A stretch of DNA of 64,000 nt from Acidobacteriota bacterium (GCA_021805025.1 JAJZGF010000006.1:1-64000); one strand, 5' to 3'. Positions 32,997 through 42,333 are shown, counted from the stretch's first letter. Notes: generated from the letters alone by a model not told the origin. A program made the numbers and translations.

Positions 32997-33277
32997 TAAG
33001 GCGGGGCTGACTGTCCGGCTCTTGCAACAGCATTAAAAATGATTTCCACAACTTTATTTCTGGCGCATCTGCCGCAACAGCAGATGCGCTCAGGCTCTCA
33101 ACTGCGGGAACCATCGCAGCGTCAGAACTACAGCCTGAAATTTGTGTTCGTTTTGAGTACCTACCGCGATTTCATTCCCGTTGCAACAGTGGCCGCGTTG
33201 TCTGCTTCAACAGGAAAGGGTGGAATGAGCGATGTTCACAAAGGGACAGCAAAAAAGTGTTGGCCCGCGCACAGATA
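32997..33277. other. Low-GC intergenic region left of the kdp locus
   Basis: About 280 bp of foreign-looking sequence. A frame at 33039-33278 exists but lacks an SD and family features. It may be the debris of an integration junction. Confidence 0.35.
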
Positions 33278-33556
33278 ATGGACGAGCAGACAAGGGAAGC
33301 ATTGATTCGACGGCTACACGAGCTTGAGTCAATACCTGAATACTCGAAACAGAGAATTGAATTCGTTAAACGGCAGAGCCTTCCCGGCGAACTGGGCGAG
33401 TCGAGTGCGCTGGACTGGATTCAGTCTCGCCCGATCTACTTTGTCAGCTTGTCCAGGGCCATGTTGAGGTCCAGCACATTGACGCGAGGCTCTCCGAGCA
33501 GGCCGAGTTGCCTGCCGGTGATGTGCTGCTGGATAAGTTGCCGGACGCGGTCCTGA
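33278..33556 (+). pseudogene. Possible truncated ORF at the island/kdp junction
   Basis: From ATG 33278 the first 50 codons (MDEQTREALIRRLHELESIP, then YSKQRIEFVKRQ) have coding-like composition. The frame then runs antisense into kdpC, where it reads as a shadow, so the original 3' end is probably lost. Not recognised. Confidence 0.25.
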
Positions 33557-34002
33557 CTAAGGTCACGGGCTCTGGCGATGCGGGGCGCCTGGAAGAACGC
33601 GGCGTCCGGAGTGATGTCAGGGTCGAGGCCGGAGCCGGAGGCGGTGACCAGGTCGATGGGCACAGGCGTGCCGGGATTCTCGGCAGAGAGTTTGTCGATT
33701 GAGCCCTGGATGCGCTCAACAAGCGCCTTGTTGGACTGGGCGAGGTTCGAGCCGCCGGAGTTGGTTGCGTCGTATCCGTTGCCCGCGGCCGAGGGGCGCG
33801 GATGAAAGTAGCGATCGGCAGTGAAGCTTTGAGCCAGCAGTTCCGAGCCAATGACCCGCCCATCTTTCAGGATGAGGCTGCCGGCCGCTTTGCGTGGAAA
33901 CAGCGCGCGTGCTATGCCGGTGACCGCAAGCGGGTATCCCAGGCCCAGCAGAAGCGTTGTGACGATCGTAAAGCGAATTGAAGTCTTCCAAACTGAATGC
34001 AT
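33436..34002 (-). CDS. kdpC: KdpC, K+-transporting ATPase subunit C
   Basis: A 188-residue subunit with one N-terminal membrane helix (FTIVTTLLLGLGYPLAVTGIARALFP in part). The typical signatures are GSELLAQSFTADRYFHPRPSAAGNGYDATNSGGSNLAQSNKAL (in part), PIDLVTASGSGLDPDITPDAAFFQAPRIARAR and the closing INVLDLNMAL-like VNVLDLNMALD. KdpC assists high-affinity K+ uptake in the KdpFABC complex. The ATG at 34002 has GGGGAGA upstream; a TTG at 34008 is less likely. Last gene of the operon. Confidence 0.95.
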   Translation of the reverse strand: MHSVWKTSIRFTIVTTLLLGLGYPLAVTGIARALFPRKAAGSLILKDGRVIGSELLAQSFTADRYFHPRPSAAGNGYDATNSGGSNLAQSNKALVERIQGSIDKLSAENPGTPVPIDLVTASGSGLDPDITPDAAFFQAPRIARARDLSQDRVRQLIQQHITGRQLGLLGEPRVNVLDLNMALDKLTK

Positions 34003-34035
34003 GAACAATCTCCCCAGGGCGCATGGTCCCGCAAA

Positions 34036-36069
34036 TCAAGCCAGGTGCAGAGCCATCAAGAACATGTCGATAGCCTTGATGCCGATGAAGGGTACGAGGA
34101 CGCCGCCGACGCCGTAGATGAGAAGGTTGCGGCGCAGTAAAGCCTCGGCTGGCCTGGGTTCATATTTCACGCCCTTGAGGGCCAGCGGGATAAGGGCGAC
34201 GATGATGACCGCGTTGAAGATGACGGCTGAGAGAATGGCCGACTGCGGCGTGGCGAGGTGCATGATGTTGAGTGCGTTGAGCACCGGAAAGACGCCTGCG
34301 AACATGGCGGGAATGATGGCGAAGTATTTGGCCACGTCGTTGGCGATGCTGAAGGTGGTGAGCGCGCCGCGGGTCATGAGGAGTTGCTTGCCGATTTCGA
34401 CAATCTCAATCAGCTTGGTGGGGTTGGAGTCGAGGTCAACCATGTTGCCGGCTTCCTTCGCAGCTTGTGTGCCGGAGTTCATGGCTACGCCTACGTCGGC
34501 CTGGGCGAGGGCGGGTGCGTCGTTGGTGCCGTCTCCGGTCATGGCGACCAGCTTACCCTTGCCCTGCTCGCGCTTGATCAGGTCCATCTTGTCCTTGGGC
34601 TTCGCCTCGGCCAGGAAGTCGTCGACACCGGCCTCGCGGGCGATGACTGCGGCGGTGAGCGGGTTGTCACCGGTGATCATGATGGTGCGGATGCCCATGG
34701 CGCGGAGGCGGGCGAGGCGCTCCTTGAGTCCGCCCTTGACGATGTCTTTGAGATGGATGACGCCGAGCGCAGTTGCATTCTCGGCAACCACGAGCGGTGT
34801 GCCGCCCATGCGGGCAACCTCTTCCACATGTTCGCGCACCTTCTGCGGAAGGTGTACCCCCTGCTCCTCAAGGAAGCGGGAGATGGCGTCGACGGAGCCT
34901 TTGCGGATGCGGGTTCCGGGCAGGTCGATACCGCTCATGCGGGTCTGGGCGGTAAAAGGCACAAACTCCGCGTGAGTGCCGCCAAGGTCGCGACCGCGCA
35001 GGCCGTACTTTTCCTTGGCCAGGATCACGATTGATCGGCCCTCGGGGGTTTCATCGGAAAGAGACGAGAGCTGCGCGGCGTTGGCCAGGCGCTCATGGCT
35101 CACGTCGGGGGCGGGCAGGAATTCCGTGGCCTGGCGATTGCCCAGGGTAATGGTTCCGGTCTTGTCGAGGAGCAGCGTGTTCACGTCTCCGGCGGCTTCA
35201 ACGGCGCGCCCGCTCATGGCGAGCACGTTGTATTGGACCAGCCGATCCATGCCGGCGATGCCGATGGCCGACAGCAGGCCGCCGATGGTGGTGGGAATGA
35301 GGCAGACCAGCAGCGAAACCAGCACGAAGACGGTTTGCGGAGCCTTGGAGTAGATGGCGAAGGGCTGCAGCGTAACCACGGCGAGGAGAAAGACGATGGT
35401 GAGCCCGGAGAGCAGAATGCTGAGCGCAATCTCGTTGGGGGTCTTTTGGCGGGTGGCGCCTTCCACCAGCGCAATCATGCGATCGAGGAAGGTCTCGCCG
35501 GGGTTGGAGGTGATGCGCACCTTGATCCAGTCCGATAAAACTTTAGTCCCGCCAGTGACGGCAGATCGGTCTCCGCCGGCTTCGCGAATCACGGGCGCCG
35601 ATTCGCCGGTAATGGCTGACTCATCCACTGAAGCCACTCCTTCAATCACCTCGCCGTCGCCGGCAATGTATTTGCCGGCGGGGACGTAAATGATGTCTCC
35701 GGCGCGGAGCAGACCGCTGGCAGTGTCTTCAAAGCGGCCGTCGGCGGTGTAGCGCTGGGCAATGGTCTCGCCCTTGGCTTTGCGCAGGGTATCGGCCTGG
35801 GCCTTGCCGCGGCCTTCGGCCATGGCCTCGGCAAAGTTGGCGAACAGCACTGTGAACCACAGCCAGAGGGTGATCTGCAGGTTGAAGCCGAAGCCGGGGC
35901 GATGATGGACAGTGTCGTCGATCAGCAGCGCCGTGGTAAGGACGCTGCCCACTTCGACCACGAACATCACCGGGTTCTTGACCATGCCGCGCGGATCGAG
36001 CTTGCGCACTGAATCCAGCAGCGCCTGGGCCATGATTTCCGTATTCCAAAGGCTCTTCATTTCAAGCAT
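34036..36069 (-). CDS. kdpB: KdpB, P-type ATPase subunit of the K+ transporter
   Basis: A 677-residue P-type ATPase. The phosphorylation motif is [13 protein letters not shown], the actuator loop [12 protein letters not shown], and the hinge [31 protein letters not shown] / [45 protein letters not shown] (in part). It hydrolyses ATP to drive K+ uptake through KdpA. Starts 30 bp after kdpA ends; ATG 36060 is an alternative start. Confidence 0.97.
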   Translation of the reverse strand: MLEMKSLWNTEIMAQALLDSVRKLDPRGMVKNPVMFVVEVGSVLTTALLIDDTVHHRPGFGFNLQITLWLWFTVLFANFAEAMAEGRGKAQADTLRKAKGETIAQRYTADGRFEDTASGLLRAGDIIYVPAGKYIAGDGEVIEGVASVDESAITGESAPVIREAGGDRSAVTGGTKVLSDWIKVRITSNPGETFLDRMIALVEGATRQKTPNEIALSILLSGLTIVFLLAVVTLQPFAIYSKAPQTVFVLVSLLVCLIPTTIGGLLSAIGIAGMDRLVQYNVLAMSGRAVEAAGDVNTLLLDKTGTITLGNRQATEFLPAPDVSHERLANAAQLSSLSDETPEGRSIVILAKEKYGLRGRDLGGTHAEFVPFTAQTRMSGIDLPGTRIRKGSVDAISRFLEEQGVHLPQKVREHVEEVARMGGTPLVVAENATALGVIHLKDIVKGGLKERLARLRAMGIRTIMITGDNPLTAAVIAREAGVDDFLAEAKPKDKMDLIKREQGKGKLVAMTGDGTNDAPALAQADVGVAMNSGTQAAKEAGNMVDLDSNPTKLIEIVEIGKQLLMTRGALTTFSIANDVAKYFAIIPAMFAGVFPVLNALNIMHLATPQSAILSAVIFNAVIIVALIPLALKGVKYEPRPAEALLRRNLLIYGVGGVLVPFIGIKAIDMFLMALHLA

Positions 36070-36099
36070 GACAGTCCGTTCCGTCTTGTGCTGATGCGG

Positions 36100-37845
36100 T
36101 TAGAAAACCTGACCGGCCTTGAGCAGCAGGTGCTCCAGTATGGGCCCCAGGCTCAACGCCGGGAAGAAGGTGAGCGCGCCGAGAATCAGAATCACGCCCA
36201 CCAGCAGCAAGGTGAACAGCGATGTGTTTACCGGGAATGTGCCGGGCGAGGGCGGAACACTCTTCTTCATGGCGAGGTTGCCCGCCAGAGCGAAGACGGG
36301 GATAGCCATCAGGAACCGTCCGCCGAGCATGGCCCAGCCCATAACCACGTCGTACCACCACAGGGTGGTTGGATTCACGGCCGCATTCAGTCCGGCAAAG
36401 GCCGATCCGTTATTTCCCACAGCCGAGGTAAAGGCGTAGAGGATTTCTGTCAGCCCATGCGGCCCCTGGTTGGTCAGGGCGGGCAAGCCGATGGTGGGAG
36501 AGAGCAGGAAGGCGGCGGTCAGCGTGAGGATGATGAGCGGAAAGATGAGTACGTAAAGCATCGACATCTTGACGTCGTACGATTCAATCTTCTTGCCCAG
36601 GTATTCAGGTGTGCGGCCCACCATGAGGCCGGCGATGAAAACGGACAGGACGACGAAGATGAGAATGCCGTAGAGGCCTGCGCCCACGCCGCCGAAGACG
36701 ACCTCACCGAGCATGATGTTCGTGAGGACCACCATGCCACCCAGCGGGGTAAAGCTGTCGTGCATGGCGTTGACCGCGCCGCAACTGGCATCGGTGGTGA
36801 TAGTGGCGAAGAGAGCCGATTCGGCGATGCCGTTGCGAACCTCTTTACCCTCCATGTTGCCGCCCGGCGCGGTAAGAGTGCGGGACTGGGCTGCGCCGTG
36901 GATCAACGGGTGCGGCTGCGACTCAGCCCAGTAGATGGCTGTGAATCCAGCAGCAAAGAGAATGAACATGGCGGCCAGCACAGCCCAACCGTGACCCGGT
37001 GAGCCGGTCATGCGCCCCAGCGTGTAAGTGAACCCTGCGGGGATGATGAAGATAGACAGTATCTGAAGGAAATTGGAGAAGGGCGTGGGATTCTCAAAGG
37101 GGTGGGCGCTGTTGGCATTGAAGAATCCGCCGCCGTTCGTGCCCAGCATCTTGATCGCTTCCTGCGAGGCCACCGGCCCTTGCGCAATGGTCTGCGTCTG
37201 CGCGGGCGCTTCAAGAGGGTGCGCAGTGGTGTATGCGTGCAGGTTTTGCGGAACCCCCTGGGCGACCAACAGCAGCGCGTAAACCAAAGAGGCCGGAAGG
37301 AGCACGTAAAGCAAGGTCCGCGTTGTGTCCACCCAGAAGTTGCCGATAGTGGCGGAAGCGGTGCGCTTGATGCCGCGGATCAACGCCAATGCGGTTACCA
37401 TGCCCACCGCAGCGGAGAAAAAGTTGTGGGTGGCCAGACCGGCCATCTCGGTGAGATAGCTCATCGTCGTTTCAGGCGTGTAGAACTGCCAGTTGGTGTT
37501 GGTGGTAAAACTGGCGGCGGTGTTCCAGGCCAGATCGGGTCCGACGGCGGCGATGCCTTGCGGGTTGAAAGGCAGATGCGCCTGGAGCCGCTCGATCAGA
37601 TAGGTGACGAACAGGCTGACGGCGGAGAAGCCGAGCATCGCAAAGGCGTACTCGCGCCAGTTCATCTCCTCGCTCGCATTCACGCCGGAGAGCCTGTAGA
37701 TGAGACGTTCGATGGGACGCAGCACCGGATCGAGCCAGGTGCGTTCTCCCTCAAAAACTCGAGCGAGATAAGCGCCCACCGGGCGAACCGTCGCCAGCAG
37801 GACGAGGCAGTAGAGGCCGAACTGCAGCCAGCCATTGGCGGACAT
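36100..37845 (-). CDS. kdpA: KdpA, K+-binding channel-like subunit
   Basis: A 581-residue membrane protein with about ten helices of the superfamily of K+ transporters. Family signatures include ASFTTNTNWQFYTPETTMSYLTEMAGLATHNFFSAAVGM (in part), MLGTNGGGFFNANSAHPFENPTPFSNF and TSAVGNNGSAFAGLNAAVNP, which contain the selectivity-filter glycines. It begins one base after kdpF ends. Confidence 0.97.
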   Translation of the reverse strand: MSANGWLQFGLYCLVLLATVRPVGAYLARVFEGERTWLDPVLRPIERLIYRLSGVNASEEMNWREYAFAMLGFSAVSLFVTYLIERLQAHLPFNPQGIAAVGPDLAWNTAASFTTNTNWQFYTPETTMSYLTEMAGLATHNFFSAAVGMVTALALIRGIKRTASATIGNFWVDTTRTLLYVLLPASLVYALLLVAQGVPQNLHAYTTAHPLEAPAQTQTIAQGPVASQEAIKMLGTNGGGFFNANSAHPFENPTPFSNFLQILSIFIIPAGFTYTLGRMTGSPGHGWAVLAAMFILFAAGFTAIYWAESQPHPLIHGAAQSRTLTAPGGNMEGKEVRNGIAESALFATITTDASCGAVNAMHDSFTPLGGMVVLTNIMLGEVVFGGVGAGLYGILIFVVLSVFIAGLMVGRTPEYLGKKIESYDVKMSMLYVLIFPLIILTLTAAFLLSPTIGLPALTNQGPHGLTEILYAFTSAVGNNGSAFAGLNAAVNPTTLWWYDVVMGWAMLGGRFLMAIPVFALAGNLAMKKSVPPSPGTFPVNTSLFTLLLVGVILILGALTFFPALSLGPILEHLLLKAGQVF

Positions 37846-37846
37846 G

Positions 37847-37942
37847 TCAGAATTTCTCCGGGAAGAGCAGGGTGAGTGCCAGGTAGCCCAGCAAAAGAAC
37901 AGACAGAAGCAAAGCGATAGCGGTGATGAAATCAGTGTGCAT
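37847..37942 (-). CDS. kdpF: KdpF, small stabilising subunit
   Basis: A 31-residue single-helix peptide (DFITAIALLLSVLLLGYLAL) ending FPEKF, the usual size and ending of KdpF. It lies directly upstream of kdpA with one base between them. KdpF stabilises the KdpABC complex in the membrane. Confidence 0.9.
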   Translation of the reverse strand: MHTDFITAIALLLSVLLLGYLALTLLFPEKF

Positions 37943-37947
37943 GGGCG

Positions 37948-38034
37948 CTACCTCAACTTCTGGCAGGCCTTGACGTACAAAAACGCCAGGGCGAAGAAGA
38001 CAACCGTGAACAAAAGCATCGTTGCATCTTGCAT
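37948..38034 (-). CDS. 28-residue membrane peptide upstream of kdpF
   Basis: A 28-codon ORF, ATG at 38034, with one hydrophobic helix (MLLFTVVFFALAFLYVKAC) and a short basic tail (QKLR). It stops 5 bp before kdpF. Similar small ORFs occur in front of kdpFABC in other bacteria, by my recollection. Conserved position and clean helix suggest a real, probably accessory, peptide of the Kdp complex. A GAGAG-like SD is weak. Confidence 0.65.
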   Translation of the reverse strand: MQDATMLLFTVVFFALAFLYVKACQKLR

Positions 38035-38167
38035 CGAGGTCTCTCACATTTCAGGGCATATTGCCGGTCCGCCGCATTGTGCGCGTGCCTGACTCCATGC
38101 TCAAGAACGATTTTGGATTGGGGCGCGTTGGGGCGGCGGAAGGGATTTCTAAAGAATACGTAAGGAT

Positions 38168-38193
38168 GGCCCGAACCGGGTAAGGCTCGGGCC
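38168..38193 (-). terminator. Hairpin after kdpE
   Basis: GGCCCGA (38168-38174) and TCGGGCC (38187-38193) form a 7-bp stem with a 12-nt loop, just beyond the kdpE stop on the minus strand. No clear T tract follows, so termination may be partial and leave the kdpF-C genes under their own promoter plus read-through. Confidence 0.4.
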
Positions 38194-38201
38194 GCTCCGG
38201 T

Positions 38202-38900
38202 CTAGGATTCCGAGCTTCCTATCCATCCTTCGGGGACAAAACGGTAGCCGACCCATGGCTCGGTCTGGATATATTGCTTCCCGGTCTGGGCTTCCAGCTT
38301 CTTGCGCAGTTGGCCGACAAAGACGCGCAGATTCTCCGGTTGATGCACGGACTGCGCACCCCAAACTGCGGTCAACAAGGCGCGGTGGGTCATCACCTTG
38401 CCGGGATTGCGCGCCAGATGGAGAAGCAGGTCAAACTCTTTCGGCGTCAGGTGCATGGGCTTGCCGTTCGCGGTGATGGCGTGCGCCTCCGGGTCCACAA
38501 CAAAGTCACCGGTCTCGATAGCTTTGGCGGTGCGCTCGGGTGCGCGGCGCAGGTGAGCGCGCACGCGGGCCAGCAACTCCTGAATGCCGAAGGGCTTGGT
38601 CACGTAGTCGTCGGCCCCGGCGTCGAGCGCTTCCACCTTCGATCGCTCATGGCTGCGCACAGAAAGCACCAGGATCGGTGTTGATGAAGCGGTGCGCACG
38701 GCCCGGCACACTTCCACCCCGGTCATGCCGGGCATCATCAGGTCAGTGATGAGCAGGTCCGGCGGCCATTCGCGAAAGAGGCGAATGCCTTCCTCGGGAT
38801 CGTTGGCGGTCCTGACATCAAAACCCTGCGCAGAGAGCGACGCGCGCAGCACACGCGTGATCTGCGGTTCGTCATCGATCACTAGAATTCTCGCCGGCAT
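38202..38900 (-). CDS. kdpE: KdpE-like OmpR-family response regulator
   Basis: A 232-residue two-component regulator. The receiver domain has ILVIDDEPQ, phospho-acceptor D53 in LLITDLMMPG, and the conserved Lys in YVTKPFG. The C-terminal winged helix-turn-helix is OmpR type (LTPKEFDLLLHLARNPGKVMTHRALL, LRVFVGQLRKKLE). It lies upstream of kdpFABC on the same strand and is divergent from the sensor kinase, so it probably activates kdp under K+ limitation. Confidence 0.92.
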   Translation of the reverse strand: MPARILVIDDEPQITRVLRASLSAQGFDVRTANDPEEGIRLFREWPPDLLITDLMMPGMTGVEVCRAVRTASSTPILVLSVRSHERSKVEALDAGADDYVTKPFGIQELLARVRAHLRRAPERTAKAIETGDFVVDPEAHAITANGKPMHLTPKEFDLLLHLARNPGKVMTHRALLTAVWGAQSVHQPENLRVFVGQLRKKLEAQTGKQYIQTEPWVGYRFVPEGWIGSSES

Positions 38901-38967
38901 CGAGGGCTTCTTTCACGTGAAGATTACATCATCGTGCAGGACCGGTATCATTCCGGTGGGGAGATCG

Positions 38968-40410
38968 ATGACACTGCGCGGCCATTCGCGGGAAGCTTTT
39001 CGCTGGTTGGTCGGTACGCTTGCCGCGGCGCTGACGACGGCTCTGCTGGCCGGGCTCGGCGTCAATGCGACCACCGCCGGCATGGTCTTTCTGGTGCTGG
39101 TTGTCTGGTGCGCCACACAGGCAGGCATCGCCCTTTCGCTCTACATCGCGGCTCTTTGCGCCGGTTCGTTCGATTATTTTTTTCTGCCTCCCTATCACAC
39201 CTTTGCTCTGGCCGGGCCGCAGGAGTGGGTTGCCATGTTCTCGTTTCTGGCCACTTCCGTGGCGGCCGGCCGCGTGGCCGAGCGCGCGCTCCATCAAGCC
39301 CAGCAGGCGGGGCAGCGTCGCGAAGACGTAGAGCGCCTGTACACGCTGAGCCAAGAGATGATGCTCCACCAGGACGCCGACGGCCTGATGCGCGACCTGC
39401 CGCGGCTCATCCAACGCATCTTTGCCCTGGATGATGTTGTGCTTTATCTCCGCGATCAGGACCGGTTCGTCTCATCCATGGGCGAGCCGGCGGAGTCTCT
39501 GAAAATTCGCCTTCGCAATCTGAATGGAGACGAGACTCCAACCCTGGTTGAGGAGGAAGGGTACTCGGCTCTGGCGCTGATGCTCGGACTCGGACCGGTT
39601 GGCGCACTGGGCTGGCGCCCCTCCGTGCTCACCCGGGAGGTCGCTACCGCCGTTGCGGCACAGGTAGCCATTGCGCTCACGCGAGCCGTCGCCCTCGAGG
39701 CCACAGCACGCATGGAAGCTGTCAGGGAGAACGAACGACTGCGCACCGCGATTCTTGACTCGCTAACGCACGAACTCCGCACTCCGCTCACGTCGATCCG
39801 CGCCGCCGCCACCACACTTTTGCAGGGCGAAGGGCTCGACGATGCCAGCCGACAAGACTTGACCGCCATTGTCGATGAGGAGAGTGCGCGGCTTGACGCG
39901 CTGATTGGCGAGGCCGTGGAGATGGCTGAGATCGATGCTCACATTGTTCGAGTGCGAGTCGTACTTCAGCATGCCCGCGCCTTTCTCGAGCATGTCGTGG
40001 AGGAATCGCGCGCCACGCTGGCCGGACATCCCGTCGTGATTGGCGTTGACGAGCCCGACATCCCCGTGTGGTTCGATCCGCACTTGCTGGGCCGCGTCTT
40101 CCGGCATTTGCTGGAGAATTCAGCCCGCTATTCCCCTCCGGGAAGCAGAATCGTGCTGCGCAGCCGATGTACCGAGGAGCAATTGGAGTTCAGCGTTGAA
40201 GACAACGGCCCAGGCATCAGCCCCACGGATCTTCCCCTGATCTTCGAGAAGTTCTATCGAGGGCAGCAAGGCACAACCAGCCGAAAGGGCTCAGGGATGG
40301 GTCTGGCAATCGCTCGCGCCATTGTTATCGCGCACGGCGGGTCCATCGAGGCGTCAAGTTCATTGGGAAAGGGAGCCAGTTTCAGGTTCCGGGTGCCGCT
40401 TGCAAAATGA
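38968..40410 (+). CDS. KdpD-like sensor histidine kinase lacking the KdpD N-terminal domain
   Basis: A 480-residue kinase. A four-helix DUF4118 membrane module (about 12-110, AGSFDYFFLPPYHTFALAGP) is followed by a GAF-like region (about 140-255). Then HisKA with H268 in SLTHELRTPLTSI, and HATPase with N box LLENSARYSPPG, G1 EDNGPGIS and G2 GSGMGLAIARAI. The N-terminal KdpD and USP domains of classical KdpD (about 370 residues) are missing. ATG 38968 is chosen with GGGGAG just upstream; the frame opens earlier at 38692. Divergent from kdpE by 67 bp, it is the likely partner. Confidence 0.88.
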   Translation: MTLRGHSREAFRWLVGTLAAALTTALLAGLGVNATTAGMVFLVLVVWCATQAGIALSLYIAALCAGSFDYFFLPPYHTFALAGPQEWVAMFSFLATSVAAGRVAERALHQAQQAGQRREDVERLYTLSQEMMLHQDADGLMRDLPRLIQRIFALDDVVLYLRDQDRFVSSMGEPAESLKIRLRNLNGDETPTLVEEEGYSALALMLGLGPVGALGWRPSVLTREVATAVAAQVAIALTRAVALEATARMEAVRENERLRTAILDSLTHELRTPLTSIRAAATTLLQGEGLDDASRQDLTAIVDEESARLDALIGEAVEMAEIDAHIVRVRVVLQHARAFLEHVVEESRATLAGHPVVIGVDEPDIPVWFDPHLLGRVFRHLLENSARYSPPGSRIVLRSRCTEEQLEFSVEDNGPGISPTDLPLIFEKFYRGQQGTTSRKGSGMGLAIARAIVIAHGGSIEASSSLGKGASFRFRVPLAK

Positions 40411-40608
40411 ATAAGCGATCAATGCCGGTCCAGGCAGAGGTGCACTCACTCCGGTTCGACGGCGAAGGCTGCGGCAGGCGACAGTGGACGACACTCGACA
40501 CGAGCAGTCGTGCACTCAGCCCCCAGTGGCCGGGCCATTTTGGGGCTAGGTCCTTGTGGATGAGAACGCGGCGACGCACGCGCACGCAAATGCAGGGTGG
40601 TGCCCGAA

Positions 40609-41247
40609 TCAGCGGCCAGGGGTGCTGAGCGGAGCCAGGTGCTTGGTGTTTTGGTAGGTATAGGTGATGCGGTGAATGACCGTGATGGTGGAGAGCACGG
40701 CCAGGATCCACAGCACGGGCGCCATCACGCCCCAGTGGTTGAAGAGGGCGCCTAAAATGATCAGCACGATACGCTCGGGGCGTTCCATGAAGCCCACCTT
40801 GCATTGGCCGATGAGGGCTTCAGCCCGCGCGCGCGTATAGCTGACCATGAGCGAAGTGACCATGACGAAGGCCACCAGCACGACGTATCTGAATCGATTG
40901 ATGCGGCCGTAGTAGACCAGCAGGCCGAAGAAGAGGACTACGTCAGAGTAGCGATCGATGACGGAATCGAAAAACGACCCGAAGACCGTGACCTGATTGT
41001 TGCGCCGGGCCACGCGGCCATCCACCATGTCAAAGATGCCGGCTCCGAAGATGACCATGCCGGCGTAGAAGAACATGCGCCCGGCATTGGAGGCATTGGC
41101 ATGACCAAAGAGGAATGCAGCGGCGATGTTGATGACCAGGCCGATGAAGGTGAGGAAATTCGGGGAGATGCGGGTGAGCGCCAAGCCGTGCACAATGCGG
41201 TCAAGAAGCCAGCCGCAACCGCGGCCAAACGCGCTGGTCCAGGTCAT
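40609..41247 (-). CDS. CDP-alcohol phosphatidyltransferase family protein
   Basis: A 212-residue membrane enzyme of phospholipid synthesis. The complete CDP-alcohol signature D-G-x2-A-R-x8-G-x3-D-x3-D is visible in FDMVDGRVARRNNQVTVFGSFFDSVIDRYSD (in part). About six hydrophobic helices surround it. It transfers a phosphatidyl or related group from CDP-diacylglycerol to an alcohol such as glycerol-3-phosphate or inositol-phosphate; the acceptor cannot be told. The upstream 40411-40608 has no ORF with coding character. It is 15 bp downstream of greA. Confidence 0.85.
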   Translation of the reverse strand: MTWTSAFGRGCGWLLDRIVHGLALTRISPNFLTFIGLVINIAAAFLFGHANASNAGRMFFYAGMVIFGAGIFDMVDGRVARRNNQVTVFGSFFDSVIDRYSDVVLFFGLLVYYGRINRFRYVVLVAFVMVTSLMVSYTRARAEALIGQCKVGFMERPERIVLIILGALFNHWGVMAPVLWILAVLSTITVIHRITYTYQNTKHLAPLSTPGR

Positions 41248-41261
41248 GCCAATCGTCCTAG

Positions 41262-41762
41262 TTACTTCTCGGGGCCGTCGTCAGCGTCTTCGCCGGCTTC
41301 GTCGTGAATGGTGGTGAGCTTGAGCACTTCCAGCTCGCGCTTTCCGTTTGGCGTGACGATAGAGGCCACGTCGCCTACTTGTTTTCCTACCAGGCCGCGC
41401 CCGATCGGCGAAGTCGTCGAGATGAGCCCCTTGGTTACGTCCGACTCCTCGCTTGTTACCAGCCGGTAGATGATCTCTTCTTCTTTCGTGGAGTCGTAGA
41501 CCACCACGGTGGAGCCGAAGCCCGCCTTGTCTCTGGGAATGTTGGCCAGGTTGACCAGCGAGAGCTCGGCCATGCGCTTTTTGAGCTGTCCGAGACGCGC
41601 GTTCACAAAGTCCTGGCGCTGTTTTGCCATGTGATACTCGGCATTTTCCGACAGATCGCCCATTGCCACTGCCTTCTTGATCTCAGCCGGCAACTCGTGG
41701 GCAAGCTCATGCTCAAGGAGATGAATCTCTTTGAGAAGCTGCTTTTTAATGTGGTCAGGCAT
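41262..41762 (-). CDS. greA: GreA-type transcription elongation factor
   Basis: A 166-residue factor. The N-terminal coiled coil (KQLLKEIHLLEHELAHELPAEIKKAVAMGDLSENAEYHMAKQRQ in part) carries the acidic tip D-L-S-E-N-A-E-Y that reaches the RNA polymerase active site and stimulates cleavage of backtracked transcripts. The C-terminal domain reads VYDSTKEEEIIYRLVTSEESD...SPIGRGLVGKQVGD. ATG 41762 (MPDHIKKQ) fits family starts; the frame opens at 41795. Confidence 0.92.
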   Translation of the reverse strand: MPDHIKKQLLKEIHLLEHELAHELPAEIKKAVAMGDLSENAEYHMAKQRQDFVNARLGQLKKRMAELSLVNLANIPRDKAGFGSTVVVYDSTKEEEIIYRLVTSEESDVTKGLISTTSPIGRGLVGKQVGDVASIVTPNGKRELEVLKLTTIHDEAGEDADDGPEK

Positions 41763-41862
41763 CCATGTTCCGTGGCGGGGAGCAATCGGGCTCAAACCGC
41801 GAGAGATAGACGAGCTAGCCCTTTAATTATACGCGGGCGCCTTGCAGCGAGATGAGGCGCGA

Positions 41863-42333
41863 TCAGCCGCCCTGACCGGTTGCTTGCTTGTCCAGGCTTG
41901 CATCCTTCCGACTGTCAAGGAAGGACTGCAGGATGAGGGTGGCAGCCACCTGATCGACCACGCGGCGATGTTGCTGCCGGGGATGGCCGGCCTCATAGAG
42001 AATCCGATGCGCCTCGCGAGTGGTAAGCCGCTCGTCCCACAAGTGGATGGGCAGGCCGGTGAGCGCGCCGAGGTCTGCGGCCAGGGCGTGCGTTTTGGCG
42101 GTGCGCGGGCTAAGGTCGCCGGAGAGATGCAGAGGATTGCCGACTACGATGGCTGCCACGCTGAAGCGCTGCGCCAGACGCGCCAGAGAACGCAGGTCGT
42201 CCCTTGGGTTGCGCTTTCGCTCCAGCGTGAGGACGGGTTGTGCCGTCAGGCCGAGTTCGTCCGACACCGCGACGCCGATGCGCTTTGCACCAACGTCGAG
42301 GGCGAGATAGCGGGGTTGCCGGGTGGAGTTCAG
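41863..42333 (-). CDS. ruvX: RuvX/YqgF family Holliday-junction resolvase-like nuclease
   Basis: About 156 residues of RNase H-like fold. The first catalytic segment RYLALDVGAKRIGVAVSDELG and the later IVVGNPLHLSGDLS, LWDERLTTREA and DQVAATLILQSFLD are all present. The family sequence extends upstream of the first Met/Val codon (42267). In that frame the only well-placed start is CTG at 42333, with AGGAG seven bases upstream, so a CTG start is likely. The protein processes 16S rRNA ends and/or four-way junctions. Confidence 0.87.
   Translation of the reverse strand: MNSTRQPRYLALDVGAKRIGVAVSDELGLTAQPVLTLERKRNPRDDLRSLARLAQRFSVAAIVVGNPLHLSGDLSPRTAKTHALAADLGALTGLPIHLWDERLTTREAHRILYEAGHPRQQHRRVVDQVAATLILQSFLDSRKDASLDKQATGQGG

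Noticed and set aside
38048-38201. c-di-AMP (ydaO) riboswitch before kdpFABC
   Set aside because: Kdp loci can be under such control, but none of the ydaO conserved elements could be recognised in this 150-bp interval.
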